Source: Symsagittifera roscoffensis (taxonomy: Eukaryota; Xenacoelomorpha; Acoela; Convolutidae). From it: a DNA stretch of 60,000 nucleotides. A program made the position numbers and the translations under genes. This document shows, one piece after another, positions 12,801 through 24,800 of this stretch. Within the stretch, counting starts at the first letter, position 1. The number at the start of each line of letters is the position of its first letter. The DNA lies in contig NC_087064.1 in assembly GCF_963678635.1 (NCBI RefSeq), positions 23,052,509 through 23,112,508 on the forward strand, read 5' to 3'. Under the pieces are notes generated by a model. The model worked only from the letters and a program-made list of their open reading frames with translations, did no database searches and was not told the DNA's origin.

Positions 12801-15800
12801 GATCCAAAATGAGCCCCAGCAGCCCCGGATGAGTTCTGTCCGATGCCGGAAGCTGACCAATGGTCTGCTGATTGTGCAGGAGTGGGTGTGGAATTGGATG
12901 GTAGCTCCCATGGGTCTTGGGAGACGGGAGCGTGGGGTCCGTTGCGGGCACCATTAAGCATAGAACTGCTGCTTGCAAGGTCTGGATTGCGAGGAGTGAG
13001 GTTAGAGCTCGTGCCGAATTGGTTCAAGTCACTAGGAGCTGAAACAGCGCAAAAAATTAAGAACTGCTAGTTAAAAATAAAAAGTGAAAATGACATGCAG
13101 AAAATACAATAAGGTGCAAATGATAACTTTGAGGTTAGAGCATCGCGTTTTTTTTTTTACTTTTCAGCGGTATCAATGAATTTCTTTGAGACATCTCTTC
13201 AAGGTAAAGCCTAAAATACACTCATTTGCTAATATCGGTAACAATTACAATTTGATGATTTGAATAGACAATAAATGGCCCATCCAATTGCTACACTTGA
13301 CACCAAACTTTGAGAACCAGTCACTAAAAGTCTTAAAATCACAATGATAAAACTAGTCGAAGACTGCCTTTTAGATTCCATAATGAGTGATCAAAAAGTT
13401 AGATCCATGGGTTAAACCGGAAGTTAGATTGAGGAGAGCAAGCAGAAAGGCGGGCGGGCAAGGGTGAGAAAAGAGAACTTTCTGATTAGTCGTTTGTGGG
13501 AAGTTAATTTGAGTCTTTGTCAGTAGTAATGATGGAGAGCGAGAGAACATATTGTTAACCACTGATGGAGGACAATACCTGGTGGCAAGGAATAAGGCGG
13601 TAGATTGTGACCTGATAACAAGTCTACTCTGAGATTGAGAATGCTTCTATTAATTATAGTTAAGCGGAGAGATGATATCATATGATTGAATAGTGATCAA
13701 ATGCCGTTCCTTTTCTTCAAATCATACCACCTCCGTTCTAAGCCAATTTTGGTTCGCTCGCACAAACCAACTGATTAATCGTTACATTTATTTGCTTATC
13801 ATATTACTGTCCAGTTGAAGCTTACTGGATGTTGAGAGACTGCTGCTGTTTGCTAGGGAAGTCGGTGGCTGGAGTTTGAAGCCGGAACTAGAACTGTTGT
13901 TTGTTCCGAACCCGAAGTCTCCAGCGGAAGACCCGCCCCCGTTGGTGAAACTGGGAGGTCCACCCCCAAACGGCACTTCAGCCGAGGGGGTTGAGGCGAC
14001 GGAGGCTGCTTTGCGTGGTGCTGCAGTGGGAGGAGTGGTTCCTCCCGAGAGAGATCCCGAACTCACCTTAGGTCTGTTGGCCGATTGTATCTTTGCCTCG
14101 TCAATACTGAAAAAATGCAGCCCTATTATGGGCACTATCAAGTTACACTTTCAAAAAATTAAGTAGAAAGAGATAAACTTTTTTTGAAAGTTAGGTGACC
14201 TTTTTTTACATCCTGTTAAATCATTTCGTGAGCTTCGCCAACAGAAAAGGAAACATTTTTTATCAGAGAAAATTGTACATCAATCGAATTGTTCTTTTTT
14301 TGTTAAACCGAACATAGCCAACATTCAGTTTCCCACATTCGTAATTGGAGAACCTTATTTGGCTTCCTTTCAGGAAATTAATGTGGATTGTACATTACAA
14401 AAATCAAAAGTCAAACCACAAAAGATGAAATTTGGCGTGAAATATGTTCATTCACACTTAAAAACAAGGATGATCGTTTGCTGTACTCGTATCATAGCTT
14501 TCAGTGACGTCGTCAAAACAATAATAGCCAAATTGAGCCAAAAAAAACTGTCCTATTTTCCCAACTCCGGAGTACTCACTCATACAGCATTCAACAATTG
14601 ATTACAGCTAATTGGCGCATCTTTTTTGTGGCAACGGATTTAAAACAATAAATATGTTGGTTAAGGGCAAAACTAGTGTAATTTAGGGTAGAGTTAATTT
14701 ACCTGGACTGCAAAGTGGTCTGTATCTTGCGCAGTTGGGTTAGGGAGCTGCTGAAATAGTCTATCTGCAGGTCCACCAGCGACTTCAGAGTGGCCAACAC
14801 CTCAACCTAACAAACAGCAAAATGACAAAACTAGTTATTTCGATATCTATCACTTTCAGCGACCAATGCCTATTTCTCCATGAGTCAATTAATACTTTGT
14901 TAGAGACTCTACACAGAATCGGTAAATTTATAAACAGAGGCGAAGTTGCACTTCGCACACACAAGCAAAAATATGACCGATAACGCTACTGGGAAAAACT
15001 GAATGAGTAAAATTTTGAGTCTACAAAATTTCTTAAGTGACGCACACCAATTATGAGTATATATAACTGCTAAGTGACGCAAGCCAATTAGGACGCATTA
15101 GCAGTACCAGTCAATTTGAAAAAAAAAAAAGAAATTTACTAACTAATACGCCTCAATTTATAGAGCGGACGCATTTTAAAAAGTATACAAAAACGTTCAT
15201 TAAAAACATCCGAACCTGCCCAGGTTCGAGCCCTCTTATCTTGTTGCGGGTCTTCTTCCCTACCTTAACGCTACAGATCCATGATACCGTGAATCTTAAT
15301 TGCTATTTGTAAAAAAAAAATGTGCTAATATCCTTGGCATTGACTGTACTTAATAGCTGCTTATTGATCAAAATGATCACTTTCAAAATGGACACATTTT
15401 TTCGCAACAACATTTACGTCACAAAATTATTTGCGAATTGGGTTGAAAAAAAAGATAGTTCATACTCATACTATAACGCAAGCTTTGCTTGTGCAATGAA
15501 TTCAGTTTAACTAACTTTGCTACAGGGGCAAAGTACCACTCCGCATACAAAAGAGAAAAATGATCTTTAAACAATGGAGTCTGCTTGGCCCAAAACACAT
15601 CCAGCAGACAATGAAAAATTGTCATCTACTCAAGGTAACCAAAAACAGTAAGTCAAATGAAAAGTATGTGATTTTATATTCTTCTGCATTTTTTGACAAA
15701 AAATATTATACAAGGTATTATTAACTAGTTTTTCAGCTTATGGTCTACTTCAATCGCCCTTAACTGAAATAAAAAACAACAAAATTTACGCAAAGATATT

Positions 15801-18800
15801 AAGTACAGTCAATGCCAAGGATATTAGCACATTTTTTTTTTTACAAATAGCAATTAAGATTCACGGTATCAAAAATCTAATTTTCGAAAAAAATATCTTT
15901 GCGTAAATTTTGTTGTTTTTTATTTCAGTTAAGGGCGATTGAAGTAGACCATAAGCTGAAAAACTAGTTAATAATACCTTGTATAATATTTTTTGTCAAA
16001 AAAATGCAGAAGAATATAAAATCACATAATTTTGAACTTTACATATTTAGATCAGCCTTCGCTATTTTTTCCACTCGATACCAGCTGAAAATCCCTTGCG
16101 AAGTTTACAATCAAAATGCGACAAAATTTATCAAGAACTGGGATGAGATCAATTAAAGCTAAATCCTGCAAATTTAGACAACAAAAAATAGTAATGAACA
16201 ATGAATATACATAGAACCAATAGACAGATGTGACTGCCAATGAAATCAAGGAAAACAAAAAACATGTAATATCAAAAAAAAGATATCACACTAGAACTAC
16301 TTGATTTTCAAATAACATTGTTGTTTTAAACTTTTTCATAAATTCACCCAACGACTTAAATTGAGAGTCAACCATCAAAAAATTAAATTTGAGCGTGAGC
16401 AACTTATAACAAGACATCGCAAAGCTAATTAGGCGAGAATAAAAAAAGCAATGTTTTAACAGAGAAACAAAGCCTCACTTCGCAAAAAAAATGCAAAAAG
16501 TAGCTTTAAATCGACTAATAAATACAAAAAGGCAAAAAAACCTTAGTGTTTTGAAAATTAAATGTCCTCTATGTGAATCGAACCACAAGTATCCGAGGCA
16601 TCAAGCATCCGAGTCATCTACACTACACAACTGAGGTTTACAGAACCAAAAAACAGCGTAACTTTTAAATACTTTGACAAAGCGTAGACCGCATGCTAAT
16701 ACTCTGCAGCAAAAGTAATAGCTAAAAAATGAGACTATTTAATAAGGATTGGTTTGAAAAAAAATGGAAAAATGATACTTGCAGTACGAAAATTTACATT
16801 TAAATAAATGTTTTGCATTTCTTATATACGTCTACACAGAGGAGAAGCTACGCTTCGCAAATAATTGCGAGAACACGACCAAAAAGCAGCTCTATCAAGT
16901 GAAATAAAAAAAAGTAGAAATAAGCCTCAAATTAGCAAAAGCTCGGCAACGTTTCGGATTCGAACCTGTGACCTAGCACATTTGAGTCTCACGCACTTAC
17001 CACTCAGCCACGTTTGCTTAAAATCCCTAAAACCTAGCCACCAGAAACGCTGCTACATATGCTAATAAATTGCCAATTCGATGCAGCAAAAGTAGCATAG
17101 CAACAAATACAAAAAGACACAAATTTGCATGTAACACAGAGGCTAAGTTGCACTTCGCATACAAAGCAAAAATATGACCGATAACGCTACTGGGAAAAAC
17201 TGAATGAGTAAAACTTTACAGAACTTTTTAAGTGACGCACGCCAATTATATGAGTCTACATAATTGCTTAGTGACGCAAGCCAATTATGACGCATTAGCA
17301 GTACCAGTCAACTTGAAAAAATAAAAAAATTACCAACTAACATGCCTCAATTTATAGAGCGGACGCATTTTAACTAAAATACGAAAAAGTTCATTAAAAA
17401 CAACCGACCCTGCCCAGGTTCGAACCCTTTTATTTTTCGCGGGTCTCCTTCCTTACATCTACGTTACAGATCCATGCTAACTTGAAGCTACATTTGTAAT
17501 TTAATAGCCTGTATTAATATCCTTAGCATTGGTTTTACTTAATAGCTGGATCAAAATGAACACTTTCAAAATGAACACATTTTGTCACAACAATAGCTTG
17601 GAAAAAAAGAGTTCATACTCTAACACAAGCTATGCTTGTTTAATAAATCGCAAAGCATAAAGCCACATGATGTATAAGTAAGGCATTTCAAAAAATTGCG
17701 AAATATATTGAGCTAGAAAATTTCTAAAATCGAGTTTTGATTTTTGCTTTGATCATTCGAATTTCAAAGCACATGCTATCAATAAGCTGTAAAGGTGTCC
17801 CAAAAGTGCACTTTGCACTTTGATAACGTAAAGAATGTCCAGAAAACTTCCAAATATGCAATACACAATATACACGTTTGATTTTATGCGACAGGTCCAC
17901 TTTTCTAATCAGAAAACGTTTTTTCTGCTCAACTTGGAAAATTAATCTGGAAGAGCTTCACAAGAAATCAAACGTAATACAGAACACACTAAAATTATAT
18001 TTAAATCGGCATTTTGGGAACTTTTGATCATAAATATGCAGAGCAAAATGAAATGAAGATCGATTTAAAAACGGTATTACTGGTGATTAAAACCAAACTT
18101 CGTAGTCAAACTATTTAAGAGTCTTGTCTGACTATCAGTTATATTTTTCGTATATTTTCAGGAAAAATTTACGTCATCAGATGGGTTGAAAGAATTATCA
18201 ATTTAAAGCACGGAATCTGAGCTCATCTAAATAAAAAATTCGAATACCGTTTCATCAGTTTCCATAAGAAACTATTGGAAATCTATTGGCATTTGAGCGC
18301 TCAGAGATGCAAAAGATCATTTCTCTAATTACCCAGACTAATTCACTAATTTGACATTAAAAATATAATATTATGATTATTTTTCCTTTCTAGTCTCATT
18401 TGAACCCAATGATAGATTGGACTGCTCAGGTGGCTGACTGTCCCCCATTACAGCATTACAGACAATATGATTCTTGACTGCACTGTGTTATAAACTCGTT
18501 CTCGTATTCTAACTGCTTTTGGACAGTACCGCCAAAAAAGCGAACTATATGGAATTGGCGTCGATTTGGTGCATGAAAGTGACGCTAAAAGTAGACTTAT
18601 GGCGAGGTTAAAGACATGCACTGCATTTTTTCAATAGTGTGTTCAATGAAGCAAAAATAGAGTAGGAGAAGAGAGCTATTCAAAAAAAGTTCATTCAACC
18701 GAAAAAAAATTAACGAGACGGTTCTATCAGTGCAATGTATCAAGTCAACCGGTTTGATGTTCATATTTTTTAAAGATAGGAAACTGTGTTCAAATCTTTT

Positions 18801-21800
18801 CTAAAATGAAAATTGTTTCAAATTTTTCCAATTGCATCATGTGCTTGTAAACATGTCGGCTAAATGAACTTTCTTAGCGATGAACAAAATTCTGAACGTG
18901 GGTGTGAAAGAAGAGAAAAAGAGAAAGGTGAACAAAAGGTTGAGAGAAAAGGTGACCTCCTTGAATGTGACGTTGAAGTAAAGTCCAATAATGAGCCATG
19001 CAAGAAAAGGAAAAAAAGAGGAAGAAATAAAAAAAGAAATAAAAAATCTACAGGAGCTGTTCTCAGCTGCCGATTATCCATTTACATTTCCTCGCGGCCC
19101 CCAAATTCAATTCTCGCTTATTAGCATCATCAGAATACGTAACAGCTATGCAATTTATTTGAGGTCATGAATCATTTGGTTTCCGTCCGTAATTTCACGT
19201 CGAAAGTACAATGATACTACCAAATAATTTCAATGAGCTGCATTTGACGAGACCAAAACATGGTGCATTTAACGACAGATTCTTTGAAATTGCTTTCACT
19301 GTGCGACCGCCCAATTCGACTGATCGCTGTTTTTTTTTAAATTGAGTTCCGCAAAACATGTTACATGACCACTAAACTGTGCCCATGAGAGCAACCAAGA
19401 ACTCTCGTGATTGGCGCATTTTTCGCCTGACCTTAACCAGTTTGAGAAAACCCGAATCAATATAATTTGTCAATTTTACTTAAAATGGTGAAAGCACAAA
19501 AATAAGCACAAAAATAAGAGGAGCACAAAATTTTAACAGAGAGTTTCGAGCCACTAGCCATACAAAGCAACAGAGCGTGGCAAACCAGCCGACAGAAAAT
19601 GAAACGAAGTCGCTACGCCGAACCACAATTTAGAAGTATCTTAACTTCCACGTGTTCGTCTAGAATTGTCTTACATAACATTCATTTTGAGAAAACAATG
19701 TCTAGAAATACAATTGAATCTTAAATCAGCATCACAACAAAGCTAGCAAGCCGTAAAAAAGACGACAATACTTCAGCGGATACCCGTTGAGCAAGTGTCA
19801 AATTAAAAAAGTTTAAATTTCCATAGGTAGTTTGCATTTTTTCAAATTAAATGGATTATTTAGCAAACTAATTTGAAGTGAACTCAAAATTTATAACCAA
19901 AATTTCTGTTAAGTTTCAAAATTATGATAAAACATGTCAAATATTTCTGCTCATAGAGAGGAGAGCGACACTTGAACGAAAAGTTGGATGAGTAAGAACA
20001 AGAAAAAAGAGCAACTTCGACTTGACTGCACATCTTGACTGAACAAGAGCAACTTCCACTTACATCTGAGTTGATGAGGGAGCGCATGGCGGCGTCGCAA
20101 GACTGCTTACTCTCGTTGAACTTGTCCTCCGATATGCTCATCTCAGCCTCACTGATCTGCTTGCCCTTCTCTCGCTGCCTCTTCTTGCAGTCATAGTCCA
20201 GACGCCGAGACTCCAACTTCTTCAGATTAGCCTACAACAACACAACACAGCGTACACACAATATACAAACTCGCTTCTGAGAGACAGAAAAATTAACTTT
20301 TGGAGGAGCCTCAACTTTTGGAGGAAAACTAAAAACTTGAATGTCTCTGGATTAATAAAAAATAAGGGGCAATTTTCTGGCAATAAATAAGCTGATAAGG
20401 CACAATTCGATCTAATTGAGCCACACAGGCGCGGATTTAGGAATTTCTCGAGGGGGGGGGGGGCGGATTTTGAAACAATTTTTAATGATCCTATTCAATT
20501 TGAAATGCATATTGCTACGAGTTATATTCAGACAGGCTATTGAAATTTATTCGGTTTCTTCCTTTTTCATCTGATGCGGACTCACTGTTACATGCGATGT
20601 CATCCATCATCTCTTCAAGTAATCATTTTCAATAATTTTACAGCTAACTTCAATCAAAAAAGCTGGGTCAATTTACCATTGTCTTCCCTAAAGCGGGGGA
20701 GCGTGTTTTCTGATCAGGGGAGGATCTAGAATTTTCTCGAGGGGAAGTTGGGGGCTTAATTTCAGGCGGATCTAGGTATTTGTCGAAGTTGATGAGGGGG
20801 TAGATTTTCAAAAAAAAAATATTTAAATTTTGTCGACCTATTTTTAAGTCGACCAAATTGATTTTCTGAGCTCTCCTAAACCACTATAAAGACCCCAACT
20901 TGACACAATTTTCTGCGCAGCAGCCAAATTTTGAAAAAAAGGCCAAGAAAAGCGTTTTTAGGCACTTTTTGGGAAAATTTCGACCAAAAAAAATTGCAAA
21001 TTGCGTTTTTTTTTTGGCGCGCGCTCCCCTCTCAAAATTTGTATAGACTAGTGTGTAACGCATCTCCGGTGCTTCGAACTTTCAACAACTCAAAAACTAT
21101 TCTTTGAGTGTACTCTGACAGCATTCAATTAAAGGGTTCGTAATTGCAAATTTTGCAAAGTTTTTTATTCAAGTTTTTTATACAAATTTTGAAGAACCAT
21201 AAAATTTTGTGAAGTTTTATATAATTTCTTCAAAAATTTTAAAATGAACTAAGAAACATCACATCCGGGAAACTGAAAGCAATTGAGCAGTCGCATTTGG
21301 ACGCAAGATTTCCAACTCCTGAGAGTAATCTTACAGTACCCCACTACAACGTTGGGAAATTCAAATTTTGAGAAACTTCACCTTAAATTTTCTATATAAA
21401 AAAGGTATTCACATCTCGTTAACTACCAAAATTTGAGCAGTCTTTTCTGATTGCAATAATCGCAATCTTTGAAAGTACACAACTACACGGTTGGGAATTT
21501 CACTTAAACGGATTATTTTGTAATTTGAGTGTTCTGAAAATTTCCAAAAAAAATCACAAAAATCGCGTTATCTCGTAACAAAAAAAGATTTGGGCATTCT
21601 CACTTAGAGGCCAAATTTGTATAGACTAGTTTGTAAACCCCTGAGATTACTCTGACAACCCTCCAACTACAGGTTAGGAAATTCAAACTTTGGAAAAAAA
21701 AAAATTTAATTTTCATAAAAATTTTTTGAAAAAATTACAAAAAACGTCATATATGGGAAACTACAAAAATTTGAGCAGTCAAAATGGGAGGCAAAACTCT

Positions 21801-24800
21801 CAACTCTTGAGAGTACACTGATAGAGCCTCACTACAGAGATGAAAATTTCAAGTTTTGTGAAATTTTTTATAACTAAGTTTTCTGAAAAATTTTGAAAAA
21901 AAGATAATAAAACGTCATATCTCGAAAACTACAAGAATTTGAGCAGCCACAATCAGAGACAAGATTCGCAGTCCCCTGAGAGTACCCTCACAGATTCCAA
22001 TAACAGGATTCAGATCTTCAAACTATGGAATTTTCCAACATTTAAATTTTTTTTGAAAATTTCAGAGAAAAACAAAAAAACGTCATATCTCGAAAACTAC
22101 ACGGATTTGAGCAGTCAAATTTGGCGGCAAAATTCGCAGCTCCTGAGAGTACCCTGACAGAGTCTCACTACAGTGGTGGTAATTTCAAGTTTTGTGAAAT
22201 TTTTTTCATCTAAGCTTTCTGAAAAATTTTTAAAAAATCCATTAAAACGTCATATCTCGAAAACTACAAGGATTTGAGCAGCCATAATCAGAGGCAAGAC
22301 TCGCAACCCTTGAGAGCACCCTCACAATATCCAACAACAGGATTGAGATCTTCAACGTTTTGGAAATGTTTGAAATCTACTTTTTTTGAGAAATTTTGAA
22401 AAAATCATAAAAAACGTCATATCTCGAAAACTACGTGGATTTCAGAAGTGAGATTGAAGGCAAGATTCGCAATTCCTGAGAGTACCCTGAAAGCACCCAA
22501 CTACAGGATGAAAATTTTTGAAATCAATTTTTCAAGAAATTTTTGAAAAATCTCGAAAATTGCCTATCTCGTAAACTAAAAGGATTTGCTTATTCATATA
22601 TGGAGGCCAGAATCGCAAAACATGGGAATATCCTACTATTGGTTTGCTAATTTCAAACTTGATGAAAGAAACACTGAATTTAAACTGGGAAATTTACAAA
22701 AACTGTAACCATTGCAATATACGATATAGCTTAAACGTGAAAAAATTCTTTTGTTAAATATGCAAAAATAATACGTTGAAAAAGCTTTAACATGGCGAGA
22801 TAGTGAAGCCCGCATTTAAATATACAATAGATAGATGAAAAACTAGGCGGCGGGTAGACAGACATAATCAAATTAATTAAAAAAGCAGGTATACAGACAG
22901 ACAGACATACTTAATTTGGCCTGTAAAAAATACTGAAAAATTAATGGCTTTGCTGGAAAACTAATTGAAAAAATTTCTTGATCACTGCAATATATGATAA
23001 AATAGCTTAAACATGAAAAAATTCTTTCGTTAAACATGCAAAATTATTATGCTTAAGCATGGGAGAGTATAGATAGATAGATAGATAGATAGGTAGATAT
23101 AGATAGATTGGCGCCCGCCGAAGGCGCCTCTAGAAAAATTTTAAAGTCAGTCAGCCAAAAATGAATATCTCAAAATAGTACAAAAGGGAGACCCTTTGGC
23201 TCGGCAGGGGGTCGAATTCCTGGGGAGGGGGGGGGGGGTCGTCCGCCCCCTCTCTTAATCCGCTACTGGAGCCACATCAGCTAAAATATCGCCAAAAAGT
23301 TTCTGCGCAGTTGTTGTTGTCGATTCATGAGCTGTGAGGGATCCGAAAGATTCTGTACATCTGAGGTAGCTGTATTTTTTCCCAGATTGAGTTAATGAGA
23401 TTCAGACATAGTACGGAGGTCTTCACAGACACAAAACTTGTTTGCAATGAAGTTTTAAGCTTCGGCTGTCATAGATGTTGAATATCGTAAAATGCATGGT
23501 TCTCTATGATTTCTATCTTTCAATTACGGATCTGGCCACCTGAACTTTCAAATATAGCTCAGAAATTGAGCCAGCTTTCTTGAGAAACATTTTAAAATAC
23601 ACCAGACTTTCTTCCGCGAAAGACAGAAAAAATAGAACAAGAATCATTGATTCTACTGGTAAGTAACTGCAAACCTTGAAAAAATTGTGCCACTTCGATG
23701 CCCTCAAACCTGTACTGCTATTGTAACTACTATCTTTAACTAGTTTATGACTTTTGCGCGGGACAGTTTCAGTATAGATTGGTTCGTTGACACTTCTTCG
23801 TAATTTTAGCAGCTTTGCAGATACAACTTTGCAGAGACTAGTTTACGGGTCTAAGATTTCTGATGATCAAATTTTGAAGATTTGAGATACGGGAGAACTC
23901 AAAAAGTAACAAAAATGCTGCAAACGATCTCCTTCGAGAAGTTAATCTGTTAGAAAATTTCTTCACAGGAGAAAAAAGAACACCTTATTGTACGGCACAT
24001 GTCATGGGTGTCTAATCAATGTTTTAAAATCTCAAGAGTTATACACACAGGCGAAGCCGAGCACCACTTGCGATACCAAACAAACATAGCATTAGAATCT
24101 AGCAGGCAGAAAATGAAATGAAAGCCACTAAGTCGAACACATCTACATAAGCGTCCAAGTTTTTTCTCGAACGATGTTCAATTAGAGGGAAACACGGCCA
24201 GCCATGCATCCGCTGGCGTTAAATAAGTAATCAGAAACATTTGAGCGGCAAATGAACCAAGAAATTAAACATCAGTCCAAACCCATTCGGCGATTTAAGC
24301 TTATAATCGAAGTCAGAGTTAGTAAAAATAATTATTACAGAAATGAATCAAAAACGCTTTAAATTACTATGAAAAATGCTTAGGCCAAATGATTCAAATA
24401 GCTTGATAAACTAGTTGTTAACGTTGAAAAAGACAAAATTCCCGATTCGATAACGCTTGCTAATCGCACGGGTTAAGCTCAAGAAAATCAATTCTGAAAT
24501 CTGATCAAAACTATATGCGTAGTAAAAAAGCCAACAGACAATCGGTAAGGAGTTAATTGAAAACTCAACAAAATTTAAAAAAAAGGACTGATTTGTTTTC
24601 AACTTTTTTAAAAATTATATAAATCCGGAGAAAAAAAGCTTTGATTTTCAAGAAAATAATATTACGGGCCTTCTTTCATGAAATTAGCCCTATTTGAGAA
24701 AACTGGGTCAAAGAGTAAATTAATGATTCCGCTGGGAAAACGAAACATAGCCAGCAGACAGTTAAAAAGGTCAATGAATTCAAGTAGCCCGAGAGAAAGG

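Larger units (their letters stand above)
14807..20063 (-). other. EndoA intron 6 (5.3 kb), repeat-filled
   Basis: Holds two direct copies of a ~0.6-kb dispersed repeat (14933-15530 and 17133-17680), a compound inverted repeat (15283-16028), two tRNA-like modules (16565-16640 and 16945-17022) and a purine-rich stretch near 18864-19070. No coding exon is supported. Confidence 0.7.
20426..23268. mobile_element. non-autonomous hAT-like DNA transposon, 2.84 kb
   Basis: The left end reads CAGGCGCGGATTTAGG and the right end, reverse-complemented, CAGTAGCGGATTAAGA, giving short terminal inverted repeats of hAT type (CAG start). Both ends are flanked by the identical 8-bp sequence GAGCCACA (20418-20425 and 23269-23276), the target duplication length typical of hAT elements. 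Subterminal G/C-runs occur at both ends. No transposase frame is present. The interior is mostly a ~165-bp tandem repeat. Mobilisation in trans by a hAT transposase is inferred. Confidence 0.85.

Noticed and set aside
14066-14072. Alternative donor AAG/GTGAGT inside EndoA exon 8
   Set aside because: Strong by sequence but splicing from it to exon 9 would cause an early stop; the downstream GTAAGC donor keeps the frame.
16945-17022. Functional tRNA-Leu gene
   Set aside because: Boxes A and B are good but the acceptor stem is mispaired and the long variable arm required for tRNA-Leu is missing.
18864-19124. 86-codon Glu/Lys-rich open frame in EndoA intron 6
   Set aside because: It arises from a purine-rich stretch (runs of GAAAAAG) and both strands are open; no splice sites or domain support.
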